Below are positions 33,898-42,016 of a stretch of DNA of 64,000 nt, in pieces (position 1 is the first letter of the stretch; the number at the start of each line of letters is the position of its first letter). The DNA is from Cohaesibacter marisflavi (GTDB lineage: Bacteria; Pseudomonadota; Alphaproteobacteria; Rhizobiales; Cohaesibacteraceae). A program made the translations under genes and the position numbers. Under the pieces are notes generated by a model. The model did no database searches. It saw only the letters and a program-made list of their open reading frames with translations, and had not been told where the DNA came from. Location: positions 124,001 through 188,000 of the forward strand of contig NZ_FOVR01000002.1 of assembly GCF_900115225.1 (NCBI RefSeq), read 5' to 3'.

Positions 33898-34131
33898 TTA
33901 CGATGCCTCATCCTCGCTTGGTCCAGACGGAGGTGGATCTTTTGGGGGCTCATATTCGAGCAGCAGGTGGTAAACGCAAATTACCCCGACAACACCAAAG
34001 ATTGCAGCCCAAGTGGTGCTGGCCATAAGAAATTCAAACAGCCCCCAACCCAGAGTCACGCCGCAAATCAGCAGTCGAACCCAGAGCGGCTTGAGCATGG
34101 GATGTGAAGTGTCGAACAAACTTGCCTCCAT
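33898..34131 (-). CDS. Small membrane protein (DUF3329-like)
   Basis: A 77-residue protein with the sequence pattern HPMLKPLWVRLLICGVTLGWGLFEF, two hydrophobic helices (about 17-37 and 41-58) and a Pro/Glu-rich acidic tail. From memory it resembles the small DUF3329-type proteins common in Rhizobiales and Rhodobacterales, but I could not check this. No function is known. It lies between the dehydratase and the VIT1 gene on minus. It is likely real because the frame fills a gap of matching size and its N-terminus has the family layout. Confidence 0.65.
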   Translation of the reverse strand: MEASLFDTSHPMLKPLWVRLLICGVTLGWGLFEFLMASTTWAAIFGVVGVICVYHLLLEYEPPKDPPPSGPSEDEAS

Positions 34132-34224
34132 CGCAAAATGCGCCCGTTGCGCGTCAGTCTATCTTCTCTAGCGCTTTTTGTCTCCGATGACCAGACACCA
34201 TCGCACCGTTGGCCATGGCGACGC

Positions 34225-34953
34225 TCAGCCGACCACGGCCCCGACGACGAAAGCAACGATGGCGCAGGCTCCGCCAACCAGAACCGTCTCTCCCACGCAG
34301 CGCAGTATCTTCTCGCGAGTAGACCACCAGCGCAGCAGACCAAGCCCGACGAGCGCCATGAAGGTTGTGAAAACCGAAAGGAAAAAGGCGCTCTGGGTAG
34401 GGGGCATCAGAAGATAGGGCACCAGCGGAATGATGCCGAAAGCGACAAAGGATAAAAAGGTCACCAACCCGTCCAGAGCCGGCGACACCTGACGCATGTC
34501 ATGCATCTCCAGCTCGTAATTCATCATCAGATCAGCGACCAGCTCCGGGCTCTTCATGATTTCGTCTGCAATCTTTTTCGCCGACTCCAGGGGTAGCCCG
34601 CGCTCGGTCATCATCTGCACCAGTTCTGCATATTCTTGCTGAGGATGATGCTCCAACTCTTCAAAAACGAATTTGCGCTGTTTGTGATAGAGATCCTTTT
34701 GGGATCGGGTGGAGAGAAATTCTCCCAACCCCATGGACACCGCATCGGCAAACAGGTTGGCAAGCCCGAACACCAGAACCGCGATGGCGCCGATCTGGGC
34801 CACGCCCTCGGCTTGTGCGCCAGCAAATCCGGCCACAATGGCAAAGGTGGTCACGATACCATCATTGCCGCCATAGACGAGTTGTTTGAGAAAGTCCTGA
34901 ACCTCTCCCAGGTTGTGGACTTCTCGTCTGTGGTGATCCCAGTCGATCGTCAT
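34225..34953 (-). CDS. VIT1/CCC1-family iron/manganese transporter
   Basis: A 242-residue membrane protein. The ATG at 34953 (MTIDWDHHRREVHNLG) has GGAG 9 nt upstream and is preferred to 35019. Helix 1 follows DFLKQLVYGGNDGIVTTFAIVAG, the family signature. Helix 2 is ANLFADAVSMGLGEFLSTRSQ, and a cytosolic insert rich in Glu/His (about 95-155) corresponds to the metal-binding domain. Three more helices close it. Family members move Fe(II) or Mn(II) out of the cytosol. It diverges from an imelysin operon, and a TGA-N9-TCA motif lies between the two, which suggests iron control of one or both. Confidence 0.92.
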   Translation of the reverse strand: MTIDWDHHRREVHNLGEVQDFLKQLVYGGNDGIVTTFAIVAGFAGAQAEGVAQIGAIAVLVFGLANLFADAVSMGLGEFLSTRSQKDLYHKQRKFVFEELEHHPQQEYAELVQMMTERGLPLESAKKIADEIMKSPELVADLMMNYELEMHDMRQVSPALDGLVTFLSFVAFGIIPLVPYLLMPPTQSAFFLSVFTTFMALVGLGLLRWWSTREKILRCVGETVLVGGACAIVAFVVGAVVG

Positions 34954-35298
34954 GGGTATGCTCTCCCCCGCATCGTCATGAATAGAAGACCTTTGTTCTG
35001 CATAGCATAATTCGCTCAAGCACGCTTTGGCCTTCTGGAGGGCAGGGGGAAAACTTGCCTAGGAGGCGCGAATTTTTCTGGCCCTCTCAACAGGTTTTTA
35101 TTATGAACATAATAATCAACTTTACAAAGATGAATTTTTAATTCAAGTTTCGAGCCTTGAGAAGGAGAGAAGGCGCGCTGAAACGATCGGTATAAAAATG
35201 ATCGATTGGCGGTCTTTACGAGCTCCAATGAGCCCGGCGTTTTGGTGCTGGCTCATCTGGAACCCATTGGGACACGAAAGAATTGGGGAAACAATCCG
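34954..35298. promoter_or_regulatory. Divergent promoter region VIT1 / imelysin operon
   Basis: A 345-bp gap without a gene. The AT-rich section 35090-35155 contains an 18-bp palindrome and an overlapping RirA-type motif, 145 bp from the VIT1 start and 181 bp from the imelysin start. Confidence 0.55.
35098..35118. promoter_or_regulatory. Iron-responsive-like motif (RirA IRO box and palindrome)
   Basis: TTATTATG-AA-CATAATAA is a perfect 18-bp palindrome (35098-35115). TGA-N9-TCA, the known RirA iron-responsive motif, overlaps it at 35104-35118. Rhizobial iron genes are usually controlled by RirA or Irr. Binding here is inferred, not shown. Confidence 0.6.
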
Positions 35299-36576
35299 AT
35301 GAAAACTAATCGATTGCTTGGATATTCTGTTGCCTGCCTGCTCGGTCTTGGCGCAGCCGCAACCGCCGCAGAGCCGGTAAGCAAAGAAGCCGTCCTGGAA
35401 ACCTATGCCAATATCGCTGAAGCCAAATATGCCGACAGCCTGATTGCAGCCCAGAAGCTGCAAAGCGCTGTTGATGCCCTGATCGCCAATCCATCGGCCG
35501 ATAGCTTGACGGCAGCGCGCGCCGCATGGCTTGCTTCCCGCGTGCCTTATCAGCAGACCGAAGTCTATCGCTTTGGCAACGCTATCGTTGATGACTGGGA
35601 AGGCAAGGTCAATGCCTGGCCACTGGATGAAGGCCTGATCGACTATGTCGACGCCTCCTATGGTGGCCCGACCGACGAAAACGAATATGCGGCGCTGAAT
35701 GTCATCGCCAATCCGTCCTTTACCCTTTCGGGCAAAGAGATCGATGCCAGCGCCATCACGCCGGAGCTGCTGGCCGAGACCCTGCATGAAGCAGACGGCA
35801 TCGAAGCCAACGTAGCCACCGGCTACCACGCCATCGAGTTTCTGCTTTGGGGGCAAGATCTGCACGGCACCGAGCATGGCGCCGGTGAACGCGCCTGGAC
35901 AGATTATGCCAAGGGCGATGCCTGCACCAACGACAATTGCGATCGTCGTGCAGCCTACCTCAAGGCCGCAACCGATCTGTTGGTCTCCGACCTCGACTGG
36001 ATGGCCAAGCAGTGGCAAATGGGCGGCGAAGCCCGCGCCACGCTCATGTCTGACGAAAATGCTGGCATCGTGACGATTGTCACCGGTATGGGCTCCCTTT
36101 CCTATGGGGAACAGGCCGGTGAACGTATGCGCCTTGGCTTGATGCTGAATGATCCGGAAGAAGAGCATGATTGCTTTTCCGACAACACCCATAACAGCCA
36201 CTATTATGATGGTCTTGGCATCCGCAATGCCTATGTCGGCGAATATGTGCGCGTCGATGGCTCCCGTGTTTCCGGCCCGTCCCTGTCCGATCTGGTTGCA
36301 GCATCCGACAAGGCTCTTGATGATGAGCTGACCGGCAAACTCAACACCACCATGATCAAACTGGGTGCCATCAAGTCAGCCGCTGAAGCGGGCTTCAGCT
36401 ACGACCAGATGCTGGCCCGTGGCAACGAAGGCGGCGAAGCCCTCGTCATGGGCGGTGTCAACGCGCTGGTTGATCAGACCAAATCCATTGAACGCGTTGT
36501 TTCCTCCCTCAAGCTCAACGATATCGAGTTTGAAGGGTCCGACAGCCTCGATAATCCGAATGCGGTTTTCCAATAA
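35299..36576 (+). CDS. Imelysin-family periplasmic protein (first copy)
   Basis: A 425-residue exported protein from the ATG at 35299 (GGGGA 8 nt before), with a signal peptide ending in AAATAA. The imelysin GxHxxE motif is present as GYHAIE (175-180), in ATGYHAIEFLLWGQD. The all-helical two-repeat imelysin fold is expected. CTNDNC and a His/Asn-rich HNSHYYDG segment may add metal ligands. Imelysins (also called iron-regulated protein A or EfeO-like) accompany iron uptake genes, and the putative site here fits metal binding more than peptidase activity. It is the first gene of a four-gene operon, with an iron-type motif upstream and a terminator-like hairpin after it. Confidence 0.92.
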   Translation: MKTNRLLGYSVACLLGLGAAATAAEPVSKEAVLETYANIAEAKYADSLIAAQKLQSAVDALIANPSADSLTAARAAWLASRVPYQQTEVYRFGNAIVDDWEGKVNAWPLDEGLIDYVDASYGGPTDENEYAALNVIANPSFTLSGKEIDASAITPELLAETLHEADGIEANVATGYHAIEFLLWGQDLHGTEHGAGERAWTDYAKGDACTNDNCDRRAAYLKAATDLLVSDLDWMAKQWQMGGEARATLMSDENAGIVTIVTGMGSLSYGEQAGERMRLGLMLNDPEEEHDCFSDNTHNSHYYDGLGIRNAYVGEYVRVDGSRVSGPSLSDLVAASDKALDDELTGKLNTTMIKLGAIKSAAEAGFSYDQMLARGNEGGEALVMGGVNALVDQTKSIERVVSSLKLNDIEFEGSDSLDNPNAVFQ

Positions 36577-36598
36577 GCCCCTTTGAATGAAGACAAGG

Positions 36599-36626
36599 AG
36601 CGCGGCCTTTCCAGGCTGCGCTTTTT
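36599..36626 (+). terminator. Terminator-like hairpin after the first imelysin gene
   Basis: AGCGC-G-GCC pairs with GGC-T-GCGCT, loop of 6, then TTTTT. It probably reduces, rather than ends, transcription of the three downstream genes. Confidence 0.7.
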
Positions 36627-36649
36627 GCGTATCCGCTCCCTTGCAAGAA

Positions 36650-38173
36650 ATGACGCGCATGCTCCGTCTCGGCCTTAAAACTTTGCCCTTGTTTGTCGCA
36701 CTGCCTGCTGTTGCCGGTCCGCTGGACGAGCCACATCTATCCATCATTCCGCGGACTGCCTCGGAAGTGGAGCGCATTGCACGTGTAACGGCACCGCCGC
36801 AGGGCTTTGATGCTCCCCAGCGCTTTGAGGCTCTCTCGGCAGGGGCCGCGACTGTCCGGGTGCGCAAGGATGCCGATGCTTTTTCCGAGCCATCGGCGAG
36901 CATGAGCTTTGAAAGCGAGCTGGAGTTTGAGCTGGGCAAGGCGATGTTTGAAAAACTCTGGGTGTCGTCTCCCTCGTCAACCAAGGCCTCGGACGGCCTC
37001 GGCCCGCTTTACAATGCCCGCTCCTGTATGCGCTGCCACATCAATGATGGGCGTGGGCATCCCCCTGAAAGTCATGACGACAGCGCGGTCTCCATGTTCC
37101 TGCGCGTCGCGGTGCCCGATGAGGCCGACCCAATGGTCGAGCGCATTGAGGGCTACCACGGCACCATGCCCGACCCGACCTATGGCGGGCAGCTTCAGGA
37201 TTTTGCTCTGGCCGGATATCCTGCAGAATATCGTCTGCAGATTGACTATCAAGAGATGAGCATACCCCTTGCTGGCGGGGATAAGGCCAGTTTACGCAAG
37301 CCAACTTACAAGGCTGCCGATCTAGCCTATGGGCCACTGCATCCCGATGCCACGCTCAGCCCCCGCATAGCGCCGCAGATGATTGGCCTTGGGTTGCTCG
37401 AAGCTATTCCGGCAGCGGATATTCTTGCCAAGGCCGACCCGGAAGACACTGATGGCGATGGGATTTCCGGCAAGCCCAATATTGTCTGGTCAGAGCGTTA
37501 CCAGATGCCCATGCTGGGGCGCTTCGGCCTCAAGGCCGGTCGCCCGACGGTTGAGGAGCAATCAGCAGCAGCTTTCTTCCGCGATATAGGCATCTCCAAT
37601 CCGCTCTTCCCTGATGCGTGGGGTGATTGCTCCTTGAACCAGAGCGACTGCCGCTCGGCGCCTCATGGCGACAAGGATGTGCGCGGGACGGAACTGGATG
37701 AGACTGGGCTTGATCTCGTCACCTTCTATAGTCGTCATCTCGGCGTTCCTGCGCGGCGCGATGTGGAGGACAAGGCGGTTTTGCGCGGCAAAAAGCTGTT
37801 TCATGAGGTCGGCTGCGCCAGCTGTCATACCCCGTCCTACGTGACCCATCGTCTCAAGGAAGAACCGGAATTGGGCTTCCAGCTGATATGGCCTTATACT
37901 GATCTTCTGTTGCATGATATGGGCGAAGGGCTCGCAGATGGCCAGCCCGAAGCCCGTGCTAACGGGCAGGAATGGCGCACGCCACCCCTCTGGGGCATTG
38001 GCCTCACCGAGCAGGTCTCCGGCCATCGCTTTTTCCTGCATGATGGCCGTGCCCGCTCTCATCTGGAAGCCGTGCTCTGGCATGGCGGAGAAGCCGAGCC
38101 TCAGAGAGACGCCGTTATCGCCATGCAGCCGGACGACCGCGCAGCCTTGATTTCATTTCTGGAAAGTTTGTAA
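36650..38173 (+). CDS. Di-heme c-type cytochrome of the DUF1111 (MauG/CcP-like) family
   Basis: A 507-residue exported redox protein. The ATG at 36650 (or 36659) gives a clean signal peptide, while the longer frame from 36587 runs through the preceding hairpin. Two haem c motifs are visible, CMRCH near residue 126 and CASCH near 389, and the DUF1111 landmarks PLYNARSCMRCH, GGQLQDFA and RTPPLWGIG are present. DTDGDGISG near 265 is a likely calcium loop. The family is related to bacterial cytochrome c peroxidases. It lies between two imelysin genes, with only 2 bp before the second, so co-translation is likely. A role in periplasmic oxidation or reduction of iron is inferred. Confidence 0.92.
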   Translation: MTRMLRLGLKTLPLFVALPAVAGPLDEPHLSIIPRTASEVERIARVTAPPQGFDAPQRFEALSAGAATVRVRKDADAFSEPSASMSFESELEFELGKAMFEKLWVSSPSSTKASDGLGPLYNARSCMRCHINDGRGHPPESHDDSAVSMFLRVAVPDEADPMVERIEGYHGTMPDPTYGGQLQDFALAGYPAEYRLQIDYQEMSIPLAGGDKASLRKPTYKAADLAYGPLHPDATLSPRIAPQMIGLGLLEAIPAADILAKADPEDTDGDGISGKPNIVWSERYQMPMLGRFGLKAGRPTVEEQSAAAFFRDIGISNPLFPDAWGDCSLNQSDCRSAPHGDKDVRGTELDETGLDLVTFYSRHLGVPARRDVEDKAVLRGKKLFHEVGCASCHTPSYVTHRLKEEPELGFQLIWPYTDLLLHDMGEGLADGQPEARANGQEWRTPPLWGIGLTEQVSGHRFFLHDGRARSHLEAVLWHGGEAEPQRDAVIAMQPDDRAALISFLESL

Positions 38174-38175
38174 CC

Positions 38176-39177
38176 ATGTGGAAATATTGCCTTATTCTTT
38201 ACAGCTTGCTTCTCGCCCCGGCCTATGCGCAAGAGGTCGATATGCCAAAGCTCGTCACCAACGTGGTGAACGAGCATATTCTGCCCGGTTACGAACGTCT
38301 TGCGACCAGATCGGCTGCTCTCTCCAAAGCGGTCGAGACCAGTTGCCCGGATAATCTGGATGCGGTGAAGCTGGCTTATAATGAGGCTTTTGATGCCTGG
38401 ATGGGTGTCAGTCATTTGCGCTTTGGGCCTTCTGAAGATAATAACCGCGCCTTTGCGCTGGCCTTCTGGCCCGACACAAGGGGCTTTACGCCCAAGACCC
38501 TTGCGAGCCTGCTCACAGACAATGATCCTGCTATTCATGATGCGGAAAAATTCACGACGGTATCCATTGCCGCGCGGGGCTTCTACCCGATGGAATTCCT
38601 GCTCTATGATACCCAGTTTACCGAAGAGCCTGCTCCTCAGCGCTGCGATCTGATGGCGGTCATGGCAAAGGATATCGCGAATAATTCTGCGGCCATCTTG
38701 AGGGATTGGCAGGCTGGCTACGGCGAGATGATGATCAAGGCTGACAATGATATCTACCGTGCGCCCGAAGAAGCGGTACGTCAGCTCTATACAGCGCTTA
38801 CGACCGGCTTGCAGTTCACCGCTCAAACGCGCCTTGGTCGCCCGATGGGCAGCTTTGAAAAGCCACGCCCCAACCGCGCCGAAGCCCGACGCTCCGAGCG
38901 CTCACAGCGCCATGTTCTGCTCTCGCTTCAGGCAAACCGTCAGTTGGCCTCGCTTCTGTCGGAAAATGATGAGGATATCGATAGGGGCTTCGAGCGCGCG
39001 ATCCGTATTGTTGAAGATTTGGACGACCCTGCCTTTGCTGGCGTCGGATCAATACAAGGGCGCATTCGCGTGGAGGCGTTGCAGGGCGCTATCACGCTCA
39101 CCAATGATCTCGTGGCAGAGTATCTGGGGCCGAAACTGGGAATCTCTGCTGGCTTTAACGCACTGGATGGAGACTGA
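38176..39177 (+). CDS. Imelysin-family periplasmic protein (second copy)
   Basis: 333 residues with a signal peptide ending AYAQ. It is a shorter relative of the first imelysin: the GxHxxE position reads GFYPMEFLLYD (near 136-146), keeping the glutamate but losing the histidine. FDAWMGVSHLRFGPSEDNNRAFALAFWPD near 76-104 matches the imelysin N-terminal repeat. The missing histidine suggests an altered or lost metal site, perhaps a paralogue that works as a structural partner. It starts 2 bp after the DUF1111 stop, and its own stop (39175-39177) is followed 1 bp later by the next ATG, so all three are one translational unit. Confidence 0.88.
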   Translation: MWKYCLILYSLLLAPAYAQEVDMPKLVTNVVNEHILPGYERLATRSAALSKAVETSCPDNLDAVKLAYNEAFDAWMGVSHLRFGPSEDNNRAFALAFWPDTRGFTPKTLASLLTDNDPAIHDAEKFTTVSIAARGFYPMEFLLYDTQFTEEPAPQRCDLMAVMAKDIANNSAAILRDWQAGYGEMMIKADNDIYRAPEEAVRQLYTALTTGLQFTAQTRLGRPMGSFEKPRPNRAEARRSERSQRHVLLSLQANRQLASLLSENDEDIDRGFERAIRIVEDLDDPAFAGVGSIQGRIRVEALQGAITLTNDLVAEYLGPKLGISAGFNALDGD

Positions 39178-39178
39178 T

Positions 39179-40270
39179 ATGCCCGATCGTCGCTCATTTA
39201 TCACTGGCCTGTTCGCTCTTGGCCTGTGCCCGTCTGTCACCTGGGCCGACGCAGGCAGTCCGGCTTTCTTGTCTGCCGCCCGAAAGCCCGATGGATCATA
39301 TGCCCTGTTCGGCATTTCAGAGCAGGGGCGTACCATTTTCGAAATTGCCCTCCCCGGGCGCGGTCATGCCGCCGCCGCTCATCCCAGGCGGCCAGAAGCA
39401 GTGGCTTTCGCCCGCCGTCCGGGCAACTTCGCCATGGCGCTTGATTGCCGAAATGGTGAAACCAAGGCCGTGCTCCATTGCCCGAAGGGACGTCATTTTC
39501 AGGGGCACGGAGCTTTCTCGGAAGATGGCAGCCTGCTCTATACGGCCGAGAATGATTATGATCATGCGCGGGGCGTCATCGGCATCTGGAATGCTGATCA
39601 GGGCTACAAGCGCGTGGGCGAATTCGCTTCCCATGGCGTCGGCCCGCATGATTTAAAGCTGATGCCCGACAAGAAGCATCTGGTGATCGCCAATGGCGGC
39701 ATCGAAACCCACCCCGATAGCGGGCGCGAGAAGCTCAATATTCCCACCATGAAACCCAATCTTGCCTATGTCACGCTTGATGGAGCTCTGGTGGAGATGG
39801 TGGAGTTGCCGCAGGCAATGCACAAAAGCTCGATCCGTCATCTCAGCCTTGGAGCCGATGGCACCGTGGCCTTTGCCATGCAGTGGCAGGGCGACATCAA
39901 CAATGCGCCGGCCATGCTGGGCCTGCACAAGCGCGGCGAAGAAGCCCGCCTGCTTGAAGCGCCAGACAATGAGCAGCGCGTGCTGCAGGGCTATGTGGGC
40001 AGCGTCGCTCTGGATATGGAGCAGAAGCTGCTGGCCGCCTCGTCCCCGCGTGGCGGTGTGGTGCATCAGTTTGATACCGACACCGGCGAATTCTTGGGTG
40101 CGATTCATGAAGAGGATGTTTGCGGTCTAGCCATTCGCGATCACAAACTCGTCCGCACCAGCGGCATGGGCATCGTCTGTCTCTCTGAAGATATGGCGGG
40201 CACCCAGATGGACAAGATGCGCGTCACCCATCGCTATCAATGGGACAATCATCTAATCCCCATTGGCTAG
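39179..40270 (+). CDS. DUF1513 protein with twin-arginine-like signal
   Basis: A 363-residue protein of unknown function. The start is the ATG at 39179, one base after the preceding stop; the longer frame to 38747 overlaps the imelysin gene and is rejected. The N-terminus DRRSFITGLFALGL resembles a Tat signal, so it is probably exported folded. Blade-like repeats such as SEDGSLLYTAENDYD, HDLKLMPDKKHLVIANGG and SLGADGTVAFAMQW suggest a seven-bladed beta-propeller. GHGAFS and GVGPHDLKL bring histidines to blade edges. It is the last gene of the imelysin/di-heme operon, and a bidirectional terminator follows. Confidence 0.88.
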   Translation: MPDRRSFITGLFALGLCPSVTWADAGSPAFLSAARKPDGSYALFGISEQGRTIFEIALPGRGHAAAAHPRRPEAVAFARRPGNFAMALDCRNGETKAVLHCPKGRHFQGHGAFSEDGSLLYTAENDYDHARGVIGIWNADQGYKRVGEFASHGVGPHDLKLMPDKKHLVIANGGIETHPDSGREKLNIPTMKPNLAYVTLDGALVEMVELPQAMHKSSIRHLSLGADGTVAFAMQWQGDINNAPAMLGLHKRGEEARLLEAPDNEQRVLQGYVGSVALDMEQKLLAASSPRGGVVHQFDTDTGEFLGAIHEEDVCGLAIRDHKLVRTSGMGIVCLSEDMAGTQMDKMRVTHRYQWDNHLIPIG

Positions 40271-40290
40271 ACGAGGAGAGCAAGGCACAT

Positions 40291-40320
40291 AAAAAGGCGA
40301 CCGGATCTGGTCGCCTTTTT
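40291..40320. terminator. Bidirectional terminator, DUF1513 operon and cydC
   Basis: A 12-bp perfect stem whose arms are AAAAAGGCGACC and its complement, loop of 6, with T-runs on both strands. It separates convergent transcripts. Confidence 0.93.
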
Positions 40321-40351
40321 TGTTTCAGTCTGAGGGGCCGCGTCAAATGCG

Positions 40352-42016
40352 CTATGCACGCTCGCTTAGCACCAGCTGCTTGTCCATGCGCTCAAGGGCT
40401 GCACTGTTGTGCGTGATAAGCAAGATGGTGCGGTCTGTTTCATCGTCCAGAATCCGGTTGAGAATTTCCCGCTCCATCTGCGGATCAAGCCCTTCACCCG
40501 GTTCATCCAGAACCAGAATAGGCGCTGGGGAAAGCAGGGCACGGGCTATGGAAAGCCGTCGGATCTGTCCGCCGGAAAGCGTGCCGCCTGCTTCGCCGAC
40601 AAAGCTATCAAGCCCCTCTTCCTGCGCGGCCACATAATCGGATAGCTGTACCTGATCGAGCACCTTATTGAGCATGGTGTCGCTCGCGTCCGGATTGGCC
40701 ACCAGCAGGTTGCCCTTGAGGGTGGAGTTGAACAGATGCGGCTTTTGCGGCGCCACGGCAAAATGCGCTCGCAGGCTTTCGGCACTGAAGCGGCTATATG
40801 GCTGCCCGTCGATGAGAATTTCTCCGCCGGAGAGTGGCCAGAAGCCAACCAGTGCGTTGATGATGCTCGACTTGCCAATGCCTGAAGGGCCGACGATGGC
40901 AACCCGTTCACCCGGCGCAACTGAAAGGCTGAGCTGGTCAAAAGCACTTGGGGCGCCTTCTTCATAGGCAAGGCTTACGGCCTTGAGTTCCAGTGAAGGA
41001 GTTGCCGTCGGCTTGATGTCGATGGCCTCTTCGCTCCATGCGGAAATCCCTTTGGGCTCCTGATCCGTCAGGCCAAACAGGCGCTTGGCTGCAACCTGCG
41101 TTTCGATGAAAGCGCGGATGGCAACGGGCAGGGGCACGATGACCTCGAAGCTCGCCATGGCAAACAGCATCAGCATCGGCAGGATCGGGCCTTCAAAGCT
41201 GCCGTCGCTGACTTTGGGAATGATGAACCAGAGAGCCGCGAACATGGCAAGGCTGGCCGCAAGGGTCAGCGCGCTTTGCGACGCAGCCTGAAGCTTGGCA
41301 AGCCGCAACTGGCTGGTGCATAGGCCGCTCGATTGCGCTTCAACCGTCTGGCGGTAATCATCATCGCGGCCATAGACCAGCATTTCGCGCAGGGCCTGTT
41401 GCCCTTCCACCAGCGTGGACCGCATCTGCGCGGATTTCAGCACCTGATCGCTGGCAGCCTTGCGCCCGAAATGGTGAATGAGCCATGGGGTCAGGATGCC
41501 GCCGAGGAAATAGAGCACGATCAGCGAAAGGGCCAAGCCAGCGGAGAAATAGCCGGCAAAGAAGCAGAAAATGGGAACCGCAATGAGAGCAACCAGCGAA
41601 GGCACCAGAACGCGCAGATAGAAATTCTCCAGCGTGGTGATATCCGCCCCGATCCGCGAGAAGACATCGCCGCTTTTCATGCCCTGCAATCCGGCGGGAG
41701 CCAGTGGCTCCATACGGTCATAAAACCAGCGCCGCATCTCAGCCACCAGTCGGAGGGTTGCCTCATGGGTAACCAGTCGCTCGGCATAGCGCCCGACCGT
41801 GCGGGTGATCGCCATGGCGCGGATGATGGCCGCCGGAGTGAAATAATTCATGGTCACGCCAGCCAATCCGGCCAGAGCCATGGCGGCAATGAACCAGCCG
41901 GAAATGGACATCAGGATCACATTGGCCAGCGCCGTGATCAGCGAGAGGAAAACCCCAAGGATAATCCAGCCGGTCCAGGGACGCATCAGCCCGAGCAATT
42001 TTTTGAACTCAGCCAT
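40352..42016 (-). CDS. cydC: ABC exporter half CydC (cytochrome bd assembly)
   Basis: A 554-residue half-transporter with a six-helix membrane domain (1-320) and an ATPase domain. Walker A is GPSGIGKSS near 366, the signature LSGGQIRRLSIARAL and Walker B ILVLDEPGEGLD. With CydD it exports cysteine and glutathione to the periplasm, needed for haem insertion into cytochrome bd. The ATG at 42016 has a near-perfect GGAGGTG site and overlaps the cydD end by 8 bp, so the two are coupled. The longer frame to 42076 lies inside cydD. CydC is told from CydD by order and by the TRTVGRYAERLVTHEATLR segment. Confidence 0.93.
   Translation of the reverse strand: MAEFKKLLGLMRPWTGWIILGVFLSLITALANVILMSISGWFIAAMALAGLAGVTMNYFTPAAIIRAMAITRTVGRYAERLVTHEATLRLVAEMRRWFYDRMEPLAPAGLQGMKSGDVFSRIGADITTLENFYLRVLVPSLVALIAVPIFCFFAGYFSAGLALSLIVLYFLGGILTPWLIHHFGRKAASDQVLKSAQMRSTLVEGQQALREMLVYGRDDDYRQTVEAQSSGLCTSQLRLAKLQAASQSALTLAASLAMFAALWFIIPKVSDGSFEGPILPMLMLFAMASFEVIVPLPVAIRAFIETQVAAKRLFGLTDQEPKGISAWSEEAIDIKPTATPSLELKAVSLAYEEGAPSAFDQLSLSVAPGERVAIVGPSGIGKSSIINALVGFWPLSGGEILIDGQPYSRFSAESLRAHFAVAPQKPHLFNSTLKGNLLVANPDASDTMLNKVLDQVQLSDYVAAQEEGLDSFVGEAGGTLSGGQIRRLSIARALLSPAPILVLDEPGEGLDPQMEREILNRILDDETDRTILLITHNSAALERMDKQLVLSERA

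Noticed and set aside
38747-39178. Upstream extension of the DUF1513 gene to 38747.
   Set aside because: It overlaps the second imelysin in another frame; the ATG at 39179 gives a Tat-like signal at the right place.
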